Below are positions 17,715 to 25,376 of a DNA stretch of 32,838 nt, piece after piece. Made by a program: the position numbers and the translations under genes. Position 1 is the first letter of the stretch; each line of letters begins with the position of its first letter. The DNA is taken from the NCBI GenBank assembly GCA_015233565.1, contig JADFXM010000069.1, positions 1 to 32,838 on the forward strand. Direction: 5' to 3'. The notes under the pieces were generated by a model that did no database searches, was not told the DNA's origin, and saw only the letters and a program-made list of their open reading frames with translations. This stretch comes from Candidatus Rifleibacteriota bacterium. GTDB lineage: Bacteria; Muiribacteriota; Ozemobacteria; Ozemobacterales; Ozemobacteraceae.

Positions 17715-18074
17715 CCAATTCGACCACTAGATCTTCATTTTTCACTATTGAGGTTCTTGCAAAATTAGCAAATTCAAGTTTGCGAAAAATATCACGATAC
17801 AATGGCCATCAAACCCGAATTTTTATTGTCCGATGTGCAACTTTTATACAATATTGCAAGAAACTCTATTAACAACAGACTTCCTGATTTAGAAGGAACT
17901 CATTTGGCACAATTTTGAGGAATTTTCAGCATAAATAAACACTTTTTTCCGTGAAAAGTGCCAGGTGGATTTCCGGTTGGAAACTCTGAATTTCTGATCA
18001 ATTCAAATACGCATCAGGATATCTGAACAATGTAAATATTCGACTTTTGTAAATTCGTTAATTTTGGAATTATG

Positions 18075-18134
18075 CAAAAGCTCAAATACTGACATCATCG
18101 AAGCTTATCAATGATTACAATATTTGAGCTTTTG
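18075..18134. repeat. Long perfect inverted repeat (14-bp arms, 32-base loop)
   Basis: CAAAAGCTCAAATA at 18075-18088 is the exact reverse complement of 18121-18134. Inside the loop, ATCAT (18094-18098) can pair with ATGAT (18111-18115) around an AAGCTT palindrome, so the element can fold into a branched or extended hairpin on either strand. Lacking a T tract at the end of the stem on either strand, it is not a classical terminator. It could be a small RNA, a transcript-end protector or a small repeat element. Confidence 0.7.
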
Positions 18135-18202
18135 TTAAAGACCACGTTGCCTATCGCATTCGTTACAGCCATCAAGATAATAATAATGCATCGCCATCAA
18201 AC

Positions 18203-18237
18203 GGATAAACTGACACCCCCCAAGGAGCTGTTTATCC
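18203..18237 (-). terminator. Hairpin after the Q/N-rich exported protein gene, probable terminator
   Basis: GGATAAAC (18203-18210) pairs with GTTTATCC (18230-18237). In the minus-strand transcript the loop can extend the stem by pairing CUCC with GGGG. It starts 22 bases after the stop of the 18259-19119 gene. The following sequence is not a pure U tract but becomes AUUAUUAUUAUC about 20 bases later. Confidence 0.45.
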
Positions 18238-18258
18238 TTGCATCGGGTTTATTTCAAA

Positions 18259-19119
18259 TTATTGCGGGTTTGAAGGAGTAGTTGGAGGAGTTACGATACT
18301 TGAAGAATTCTGTGTGGAAGAAACATTTACTGGAACCGCACCAGTTACAGTCGGTTTATTTTGGGTTACAACGTTTTGGGCGTTCGTATTAACTTGAACA
18401 GCAGTCGCTGCACCTTGATTATAATTGTTTTTTGTAGTTCCAAAAGCCTGATTTGCAGCATTAGTGAAAGCTTGGTCAACATTTGCGGCAGTTGAGCCAA
18501 CTTGATCCATGGTCGTCCCGACTGCAGCGATGCCGGCTCCAACAGCGTATAGCGCTTGTCCGGCGCTAATCATTGCAGCTCCGGCTGCAGCCCCGAATAC
18601 CGTCGCGGAAAGAGCTTTACCAATAGCAGCAATTGCCAATCCAACAACTTCAATCATGGATCCAATGCCCTGGAGCATTCGTCCCACGGTGATGCTTGAT
18701 TTTTGAGTGCTAGCCTGTTGTGTTGCAAGAGAATTCAGGCTATTGGCAGCACCTGCAACTGGAGCCACCACCGAATTAACAGTATTTGCAGCTCCCTGAA
18801 TGGCATTCGTAACTTGCCCCTGTGCATTGGTTATTTGCCCCTGGGCGTTCTGGACTTGAGCTTGTGAAGATTGAATCTGATTTATGGTACTCTTTCCGGC
18901 ATCAGCATTTTGGGCTGCCTGGAGTGCTGAATTAAGACTGGCTTGAGATTGAGTAACCTGTCCCTGGGTAGTGTTCAGCGCATTACTTCCATTGGTCAAA
19001 GCTCCTTGTGCATTGGTGGTTGCTGGAGTCTCGGCCATCAAAATTCCCTCTACTCCAAGATGGGAAAAGAAAAATAAAACGACCATCAACCCACATAAAA
19101 AACTTCTTCTCTTTTTCAT
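18259..19119 (-). CDS. Exported Q/N/A/T-rich protein with glycine-zipper hydrophobic core
   Basis: A 286-residue protein with a signal peptide (about 1-29, ending near LMA). Residues 35-110 are a low-complexity, coiled-coil-prone Q/N/S/A repeat (QGQVTQSQ, AQGQITNAQGQVTNAIQG). Residues about 148-202 are a long hydrophobic stretch rich in small residues (VVGLAIAAIGKAL, then VFGAAAGAAMISAGQALYAVGAGIAAVG) able to form two tightly packed helices. The tail is T/N/P-rich. This pattern resembles pore-forming translocators or membrane-active secreted proteins, but no family is recognised and no function is assigned. The start is firmly supported by GGAGG six bases upstream. It lies 336 bases downstream of the ECF sigma gene. 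Confidence 0.75.
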   Translation of the reverse strand: MKKRRSFLCGLMVVLFFFSHLGVEGILMAETPATTNAQGALTNGSNALNTTQGQVTQSQASLNSALQAAQNADAGKSTINQIQSSQAQVQNAQGQITNAQGQVTNAIQGAANTVNSVVAPVAGAANSLNSLATQQASTQKSSITVGRMLQGIGSMIEVVGLAIAAIGKALSATVFGAAAGAAMISAGQALYAVGAGIAAVGTTMDQVGSTAANVDQAFTNAANQAFGTTKNNYNQGAATAVQVNTNAQNVVTQNKPTVTGAVPVNVSSTQNSSSIVTPPTTPSNPQ

Positions 19120-19455
19120 ATCTAACCTCCTAGTTTTTTTCCAAAGTTTCCTGAAAGACTCGATTAATGTTTTGTCAACTCTCTTGCAGATGAAATACTA
19201 AGGTGGTCTCCCTTGTTTTTGCCAAAAGCAAAGCAATGAAAAAACCTTTCTCCGTCACCCTTAAGCACAAATTCCTGAGTAAAACTGACTTCTCTTAGTT
19301 TGATCGCTTCGATCAGCTCCGCACAAGTGTTTCTTCGAACTCTCCTTCTTATAATGACTATAATGCCTTCTTTTTAAACACGCTTAATATTAAGATTTTT
19401 TTACATCTCTCTTATATTCTACTACGAATCTAAAGACATTTACGTTCAAAAAACA
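19120..19455. other. 336-base gap with a possible coding remnant on the minus strand
   Basis: Between the ECF sigma gene and the Q/N-rich protein gene, the minus strand is open from 19373 to a TAA at 19166-19164 and reads protein-like (for example ELIEAIKLREVSFTQEFVLK). It has no ATG/GTG/TTG near its AAGGAG site. It may be the 3' remnant of a lost gene or chance. A perfect -35-like TTGACA lies at 19178-19173 (minus) with no convincing -10. A 6-bp hairpin TGATCG-CTT-CGATCA lies at 19301-19315. Confidence 0.35.
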
Positions 19456-20022
19456 TCAATCATTCCTGGAAAAAACCTGTCGTAGATCATTTCGGGCCTT
19501 GAAAAGGCGCGATTTGGCAGTCCCAGCTGGAATTTCAAGTAATTTGGCAGTTTCTTCCAAGGAAGTATCCATAATATATCTTATTATCAATATTTCTCTT
19601 GAATCTTCCGGGATCTCTTGCAATGCCAAATGTACTTCATTAGAAATCTCTTTCATTTCAGCTATTATTTCCGGGTTATTTGGGTTTTTTTCCGGAAGAA
19701 ATGAAAAAAAAGCGGGTTCAAGTGGAGTGGGTTTACATTTTCGGTTGGATGAAATTGCAACATTTCTGGCAATCGAAATCAACCAAGTTAAAATAGGTTT
19801 GGCCGAATCATGAAGATGAATCTTTCTGAAAAACAGAATAAAAGTTTCTTGGGCTAAATCTTCTGCATTTGACTGATTTCCGGTAAAGTGCAGCAAATAA
19901 CGAAATATTCTTGTTTGAAAATGAATTACTAATTTTTCAAAAGCATCTAAATTTCCATTTTTTGCTTCGAAAATTAATTCTTTCTCAAAATCAGGTATTT
20001 TTTTTTCTGTTTCCAAAATCAT
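19456..20022 (-). CDS. ECF-type RNA polymerase sigma factor
   Basis: A 188-residue sigma factor with region 2 at about 22-90 (DAFEKLVIHFQTRIFRYLLH, then AEDLAQETFILFFRKI) and region 4 at about 130-185 (ALQEIPEDSREILIIRYIMD, then LEETAKLLEIPAGTAKSRLF, the DNA-binding helix-turn-helix for the -35 element). No region 1 or 3 is present, which defines the ECF group. It redirects RNA polymerase to a small regulon, often in response to envelope stress. The upstream gene, 15 bases away, encodes its probable anti-sigma factor. The start has only a weak GAAGAA site, so translation is probably coupled. Confidence 0.92.
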   Translation of the reverse strand: MILETEKKIPDFEKELIFEAKNGNLDAFEKLVIHFQTRIFRYLLHFTGNQSNAEDLAQETFILFFRKIHLHDSAKPILTWLISIARNVAISSNRKCKPTPLEPAFFSFLPEKNPNNPEIIAEMKEISNEVHLALQEIPEDSREILIIRYIMDTSLEETAKLLEIPAGTAKSRLFKARNDLRQVFSRND

Positions 20023-20037
20023 TAAGTTTTCTTCAAT

Positions 20038-20595
20038 TTACGGATTCTTCATAGAAACCGGATACGAAGGGGGATTCACAATTTCTGGGGAAGTGGCATT
20101 AATAATCATATTTGCTTCAAATCCGGTTTCATTTTTTTCTTGGCTTGGAATTACTAGGCTATTTTCATTTGTTGCTATTTCCGGTTTTTCAATTTTTTCT
20201 TTGCTGGCCGGCAAACAAATTACATGATTTGAGGTGGAAACAGATTCTTTTTTTTGATCAGACAATCCAATATTTTGATTTACATGCATATAAACAAATA
20301 TTGAAAAAACCAAGGAGAGGGAAAGTGATACCAAAATTAGCTTAAAATTTGCAGGCACCGAAGATTTAACCAATTTAGATGGCTGAGGATATTTAATTCG
20401 ATTAATTACCTTGCTCGAAAAACCTGATGGGAGAGAATCATATCTCCTTATAGCAGCAAGTCCAGCTAAAATTTTGCGGTCTTTTTCGCATAGCGCCTGG
20501 CACGATCGACATGAGCTAATATGTCTCTCATCTTCATTGTTGGGGATATATTCATCGTTTTCAGCGAGGTTTTTTTTTATTTTTTCACAGTTCAT
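20038..20595 (-). CDS. Membrane anti-sigma factor with zinc-finger-like HxxxCxxC motif
   Basis: A 185-residue protein. The cytoplasmic N-terminus carries RHISSCRSCQALC (about 24-36), the HxxxCxxC pattern of zinc-associated anti-sigma domains. One transmembrane helix follows at about 83-103 (FKLILVSLSLSLVFSIFVYM), then a mainly polar extracytoplasmic region of about 80 residues. It should hold the partner ECF factor at the membrane until an envelope signal triggers release. I chose the ATG at 20595 because GGAGGG lies six bases upstream; a start at 20631 lacks this. Unlike the usual order, it precedes the sigma gene. A weak CGTCTA-type promoter element lies upstream. Confidence 0.85.
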   Translation of the reverse strand: MNCEKIKKNLAENDEYIPNNEDERHISSCRSCQALCEKDRKILAGLAAIRRYDSLPSGFSSKVINRIKYPQPSKLVKSSVPANFKLILVSLSLSLVFSIFVYMHVNQNIGLSDQKKESVSTSNHVICLPASKEKIEKPEIATNENSLVIPSQEKNETGFEANMIINATSPEIVNPPSYPVSMKNP

Positions 20596-20615
20596 TTTTT
20601 TCCCTCCTGAAAATA

Positions 20616-20644
20616 TAGACGCATCACACAAAGAATTGGTTTGA
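20616..20644 (-). promoter_or_regulatory. Possible ECF-type promoter upstream of the anti-sigma/sigma pair
   Basis: On the minus strand, CGTCTA (20621-20616) matches the -10 seen at many ECF promoters. TCAAAC (20644-20639) sits 17 bases upstream as a poor -35. If real, it would give autoregulation of the sigma operon. It was found by eye only. Confidence 0.25.
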
Positions 20645-20686
20645 AATATTTTTCACGTCATCTCAATATACGATGACACGCTATAT

Positions 20687-22717
20687 TCAAACAAGATCAT
20701 TTTTTTGTGGTTGGTAAATTTCAATCAGTTTGCCTAAAACTCCGCTCACACCACGTGTATTCAAGTATTCGATCCGAACCTCGAATTTCTGGGAAAGTTT
20801 TACCAGTTCCCTCAGTAAAGAATGTGAAATTTGTTTTAAAATTACCAAAATTAATTCAATTTCCCCAAGGCCATTTTTCAGCCCTCCCAAACTTCGAAAA
20901 CCACTGATCCACTCGGTAAATAGATTATGTTTTAAAAAAATTTCACGGTATTTGGCTCCAACTTCATCTCCACCCGCAATTAATATTTTCTTTCCGGAAA
21001 AGTCAAAAACCTGTTTCTCCTGGAAAATTTCAGATCTTTCCTCTTCATCGAAACAAAAATCACAAATCTCGTCTTTCCCTGGTATCCTTGAAAACGGAAT
21101 ACTGTTTAGTTTGTCAGCACATGAAGCTCTTGAACAAACTTTTGCAACTCGCAAATGTTGCCAGATCCTTGCAAACACCTTTTCCGGATGCTCAAAAATA
21201 AACTTTCCGGAAACAAACTTGTAATCAACCGCTAATTCTTCCAGGGTTTTCCTGAAAGCTTCTTCATTCAATCGATGGAGATTTAATCTTCGTTTTAAAG
21301 CATCCAAGGAAAACGTATTCTGCTGAAAAAAATTCTTTGATCCAGATTCAAGTGCTTTTAGGTAATAAATTCCGGCCTCTCTATCAGCAAATTTTGGAAG
21401 AAAAATTCCCGAAAATATATTTTCCAAGGGTTTGTCTTCTATGGAACACATGATTGGAAAACTGCCTGAATCAATTGACTCCAAAAAATGGTCTTCCCCA
21501 ATTTTCCTGTGAATTCCAAGGATTTCTACCTTTGTCTTTGATTCAATTGGGATGATTTGATCCTGATAAACTGCTACCCATTCAGATTCCATCAATTTTT
21601 CCGGGAAATCAGTCAAATTCTTCGTAAAACTTTCGTAGTCACCTTCAATTTTTTTAATCAGAATTTGCCAGGATTTACCATTTTTCAACTTGGCAATTAA
21701 AAATATTCTCCCTATTTTCAATTTTTTAGATTCAAATAAGTTTTTTTCAAAATCAGCCATTCTTTCCTGCAAACGTTTGTTTTTTTCAACTTCATGCTTA
21801 TATTGATCTTGAGTTATTTTATTTTGTTGACTTTCATGAATCTTTTTTTGTATAATCATGTTTTTTTTATTAACTATTTCCGACTGTTCCTCCACTTTTT
21901 TTTCTAATCTACAAATTTCTTCTTTATATTTCTGGTTTTCTATTTTTTCCCTGGATATTGCTCTCTGTTCGGTCTCTAACGATTTTTCCTCAAATACTCT
22001 TTCCGAAAGAATTTGTTTTTGTTTTTTTTCAAAGTGAACATTTTTATCTTCAAGTTCAAGTATCTTTTTTTCAAGCTCTTTGATTTTAAAATTCCTTACT
22101 TCTAATTGTCTATTTTGCTCATTTCTTTCGTGCCCAATCTGTTTCAATTCCTTCTTTAAAGCATTGTTGTCTTCACGGATTTTTTTTATTTCAATTTTCA
22201 AACTATCTGAGTTTTCATTTTTTTTATTGGACTCGAGAGGCTTTTGAATATGATTCTCAGGCAGTTTCAAATGGTTTGGTGATTTTTCATCCGACTTGAA
22301 TTTCGTGAATACCAGAAGGTATTTCTCCTTTGCGGTTTCCCTGGGGTCAATCATAGCCAATATTTCGATCTTCTTTTCATTCCCAAATTCCAATCCAAGC
22401 AGACGATCCAATGAGTTTTCATCAAATGGAAGTGTTGGGAATTCCATCGTTTTTGGATTTTCCTGGACCCATGAATAAACTATTAAACTTCGTAAATCCT
22501 GATTAGATCTTGCTTCATCGAAAATAAATCTAATAGCGGCACTTCGGTTTTTCAATTTGCCTGAAAAAACAAAAGGAGATATTTTTTTGAATAAATTTGG
22601 GTTGGGCTTTGCAAATCCAAGCAGAACAAAATCAGGAAGATCCTGTAAAAGCAGCTCAATCAGAGTGTCAATTTTTGCAGCTTTCTCAAAAGCAATTTTC
22701 CAGAAATCGTTATTCAT
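20687..22717 (-). CDS. Coiled-coil protein with four-cysteine cluster and DUF2325-like C-terminal domain, coupled to mutS
   Basis: This 676-residue protein has an N-terminal alpha/beta region (1-140), a long charged coiled coil (about 165-340), a middle domain (about 345-515), two Cys pairs (528/533 and 552/555) likely to bind zinc, and a C-terminal domain at about 575-668. That last domain (KKILIAGGDEVGAKYREIFL ... LKQISHSLLRELVKLSQKF ... YLNTRGVSGVLGKL) matches the DUF2325 pattern: a Rossmann-like start, an ISH motif and a final strand-G-x-S motif. Proteins of this family are poorly understood and often sit near nucleic-acid genes. The ATG overlaps the 3' end of mutS by 8 bases, so translation is coupled. 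The function is unknown; a DNA-related or scaffolding role is only inferred. Confidence 0.75.
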   Translation of the reverse strand: MNNDFWKIAFEKAAKIDTLIELLLQDLPDFVLLGFAKPNPNLFKKISPFVFSGKLKNRSAAIRFIFDEARSNQDLRSLIVYSWVQENPKTMEFPTLPFDENSLDRLLGLEFGNEKKIEILAMIDPRETAKEKYLLVFTKFKSDEKSPNHLKLPENHIQKPLESNKKNENSDSLKIEIKKIREDNNALKKELKQIGHERNEQNRQLEVRNFKIKELEKKILELEDKNVHFEKKQKQILSERVFEEKSLETEQRAISREKIENQKYKEEICRLEKKVEEQSEIVNKKNMIIQKKIHESQQNKITQDQYKHEVEKNKRLQERMADFEKNLFESKKLKIGRIFLIAKLKNGKSWQILIKKIEGDYESFTKNLTDFPEKLMESEWVAVYQDQIIPIESKTKVEILGIHRKIGEDHFLESIDSGSFPIMCSIEDKPLENIFSGIFLPKFADREAGIYYLKALESGSKNFFQQNTFSLDALKRRLNLHRLNEEAFRKTLEELAVDYKFVSGKFIFEHPEKVFARIWQHLRVAKVCSRASCADKLNSIPFSRIPGKDEICDFCFDEEERSEIFQEKQVFDFSGKKILIAGGDEVGAKYREIFLKHNLFTEWISGFRSLGGLKNGLGEIELILVILKQISHSLLRELVKLSQKFEVRIEYLNTRGVSGVLGKLIEIYQPQKNDLV

Positions 22718-25376
22718 TTGCCATTGATTTTAACCTGGAAAGCAGATTTAAAGCCTGCAATGGAGTGGTTTCATCAAGATTTGTGCCTAGGATGATGTCA
22801 ATTATTTCTTCGTTCGGAGAAAATAAGGACAATTGTAAAGGAACAGGTTTCGAATTTTTGGCTGGAAGTCGGGTGGCTCTACTGATTTCATTTTCTTCAC
22901 GCTTTTCAATATCAAAAAGGATTTCTCGCGCCCGATCAATTACTTTCCGTGGGACTCCGGCTAGCCTTGCCACATCAATTCCATAGGATTTATTGGCTGC
23001 ACCTTCCTGTATTTTGTGTAAAAAAACAAGAGTTTCATTTTTTTCATCGTGAGCAACTGCGACATTTAAGTTGAACATGGTCTTGTGTATATTGGACAGA
23101 TCAGTTAATTCATGGTAATGCGTTGCAAAAAGAAGGCGAGCCTTAAACTTGGAAGAAATATACTCAAGTATCGCCCATGCTAGTGCCAAGCCATCGAATG
23201 TAGAAGTTCCCCGACCAATTTCATCCAGAATCAAAAAACTTTTTTCCGTGGAATTCTTTAAGATTATGGCGGTTTCCATCATTTCAACCATGAATGTTGA
23301 TTGCCCACGAATTAGGTTATCTGAAGCTCCTACCCGCGTAAAAATCCTGTCCACAATTCCGATTTTTGCTGATTCTGCAGGAACAAAAGAACCTATTTGT
23401 GCCAGAAGAATAATCAGAGCGTTTTGGCGAAGAAAAGTTGATTTCCCAGCCATATTCGGTCCTGTAATTATCGCCTGCTTTCTATTAGAATCAAGAATCA
23501 AGTCATTTGGAATGAATTGTCCGGGACCCAAAAATGCCTCCACAACAGGATGACGCCCACCCTTGATTTCAAGTGTCACCTCTGAAACAATCTCAGGTTT
23601 AATATATCTTCTTTCCATGGCCGTTTGCCCTAATGAACAAAGGGTGTCCAACTCAGCGATTTTTGTGGCTGCCAGCTGAATACTACGAATGTTCTCCCGA
23701 ATTTTTTCGGCTAACTTTTCAAATATTTCTTTTTCCAGCAAAATTGATCGCTCAATCGCTGAAAAAGCTCTTGTTTCATAATCCTTTAATTCTGCAGTAA
23801 TAAACCTTTCACCGGTAGTGAGAGTTTGTTTTCTGGTGTAATCAGAAGGGGCACGATCAGCCACTCCCTTGGATATTTCTATAAAATATCCAAAAACATT
23901 GTTTTTCCTTACCTTCAGGGTCTTTATTCCGGTTCTTTCTCTCTCTTTCTCTTCATAATTCTTTAGCCAGGAATCGCCATCGGTCATCATTCTTCTAAGA
24001 TCGTCAAGATCAGAACTGATGCCACTCGCTATGACTCCTCCATCGGAAATATTTACCGGAGGATTTTCATTGAGAGTTCTCAATAATTCCTTCCAGAGTT
24101 CCTCAGGAACATTTAACCCATTCATTAGATCAGAAAAGGTTGTCTGATTCAATAGATCGCGAAGTCCTGGCAATTTTGAAAGTCCCTGCCCCATCGCAAG
24201 AAAATCTCTGGGGTTCCTTCCTCCCAGGACAATTTTGGAAAGGATTCTTTCAATATCCGGCATTCGATCAAGGACATTTCTTATTTCAGCCAATAAGAGA
24301 GAGTTTTCAAAAAGAAATCTCACTCTGGATTGTCTTTCAAGAATTGCATCGATTTTTATCAAAGGTTTTGTTAACCAGCGTTTCAGCAGTCTGGCCCCCA
24401 TTGAGGTTTTAGTGCGATTAAGGTTGTCAAAAAGGGTTCCGCCTAGCCCGCTCTGCCTTCCCTCCGGGAGCAATTCAAGGTTTTTTAAAGTCGCTTCATC
24501 CAAAACCATTCCGTCACCCAGTTTATAGGGAGCTGGTAATCTGAGGTGATTCAGCGAACATTTCTGAGTTTCAATTAAAAAATCTCCAAGTATTCCCAGG
24601 GTTTTCAACTCAATAGGAGACATGGCCAGGAACCGTGCTTTATGCTCGCCCGGAAAGATTTCACATAAAGTGGAGATTGCATCTGACTCGCTGATTTTTC
24701 GATAATGCTTTTCAATCTTCAAGTGACTCCATGGAGGAGGTTCGGTAAGCTCACTTTCACATCCTTCGAAAACCAGCATTTCTCTTGGATTCAAGCGAGT
24801 GAATTCATCCGGAAGGAGCCTGATTTCATCAGAATCTCCTGCTGTAGTTAACAATTCGCCAGTCGATAGTTCAACAGCAGCCAAAAAATATTTTCCTGAT
24901 TTAAATGAAATGGAAACTAAATAGTTATTGGCATTTTCATCGAGAAATTGTGGATCAGAAAGAGTTCCTGGAGTAATTATTTTGACGACATCTCTTTTTA
25001 CGATTCCCTTAGATTGTTTCGGATCTTCGAGTTGCTCACAGATTGCAACTGTAAAACCTTTATTAATAAGCTTTGCAATGTAAGTTGAAATACTGTGGTG
25101 AGGAACCCCTGCAAGCGGTATTGGGTCACCCTTATGCCTCCCTCGAGCAGTTAACGTGATAGAAAGCTCTTTTGAGGCTACAATAGCGTCTTCGAAAAAA
25201 GTTTCGTAAAAATCTCCACAACGAAAAAGAAGAATAGCACCTGGATGGCGTGATTTAATTTCAAAAAATTGCTGCATAAGGGGCGTAAGCCCCTTATCAT
25301 TTGTTGGAAGCTCTGACTCATTTCGAGAATCAGTGTAAATTACTTCAGATTTTTCAGTCGAGTTCGACTCGTTCAT
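22710..25376 (-). CDS. mutS: DNA mismatch repair protein MutS
   Basis: An 888-residue MutS, close to the usual 850-880. It recognises mismatches and small loops and recruits MutL. The mismatch-contacting FYE triplet is at 56-58 (CGDFYETF). Walker A GPNMAGKST is at 639-647, Walker B/signature DEIGRGTSTFDG at 718-729 and THYHEL at 752-757. QLSLF (848-852) is a beta-clamp-binding peptide near the C-terminus. I chose the ATG at 25376, which overlaps the upstream DUF362 gene by 23 bases. A frame to 25481 would add 35 residues unlike MutS. No mutL is present in the window. It is placed in a run behind flagellar genes. Confidence 0.96.
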   Translation of the reverse strand: MNESNSTEKSEVIYTDSRNESELPTNDKGLTPLMQQFFEIKSRHPGAILLFRCGDFYETFFEDAIVASKELSITLTARGRHKGDPIPLAGVPHHSISTYIAKLINKGFTVAICEQLEDPKQSKGIVKRDVVKIITPGTLSDPQFLDENANNYLVSISFKSGKYFLAAVELSTGELLTTAGDSDEIRLLPDEFTRLNPREMLVFEGCESELTEPPPWSHLKIEKHYRKISESDAISTLCEIFPGEHKARFLAMSPIELKTLGILGDFLIETQKCSLNHLRLPAPYKLGDGMVLDEATLKNLELLPEGRQSGLGGTLFDNLNRTKTSMGARLLKRWLTKPLIKIDAILERQSRVRFLFENSLLLAEIRNVLDRMPDIERILSKIVLGGRNPRDFLAMGQGLSKLPGLRDLLNQTTFSDLMNGLNVPEELWKELLRTLNENPPVNISDGGVIASGISSDLDDLRRMMTDGDSWLKNYEEKERERTGIKTLKVRKNNVFGYFIEISKGVADRAPSDYTRKQTLTTGERFITAELKDYETRAFSAIERSILLEKEIFEKLAEKIRENIRSIQLAATKIAELDTLCSLGQTAMERRYIKPEIVSEVTLEIKGGRHPVVEAFLGPGQFIPNDLILDSNRKQAIITGPNMAGKSTFLRQNALIILLAQIGSFVPAESAKIGIVDRIFTRVGASDNLIRGQSTFMVEMMETAIILKNSTEKSFLILDEIGRGTSTFDGLALAWAILEYISSKFKARLLFATHYHELTDLSNIHKTMFNLNVAVAHDEKNETLVFLHKIQEGAANKSYGIDVARLAGVPRKVIDRAREILFDIEKREENEISRATRLPAKNSKPVPLQLSLFSPNEEIIDIILGTNLDETTPLQALNLLSRLKSMANE

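Larger units (their letters stand above)
17715..18258. other. 544-base convergent intergenic region with inverted repeats
   Basis: This gap lies between the 3' ends of the prepilin cluster (+) and the Q/N-rich exported protein gene (-), so it should need only terminators, yet it is long. It contains a 7-bp hairpin at 17940-17960, the 14-bp inverted repeat at 18075-18134 and the hairpin at 18203-18237, listed separately. A 38-codon frame at 17802-17918 (+) has an ATG but no ribosome binding site. No known RNA family was recognised. Confidence 0.5.

Noticed and set aside
19150..19178. Perfect -35-like TTGACA before the Q/N-rich protein gene
   Set aside because: At 16-18 bases downstream there is no TATAAT-like box, so no promoter was called.
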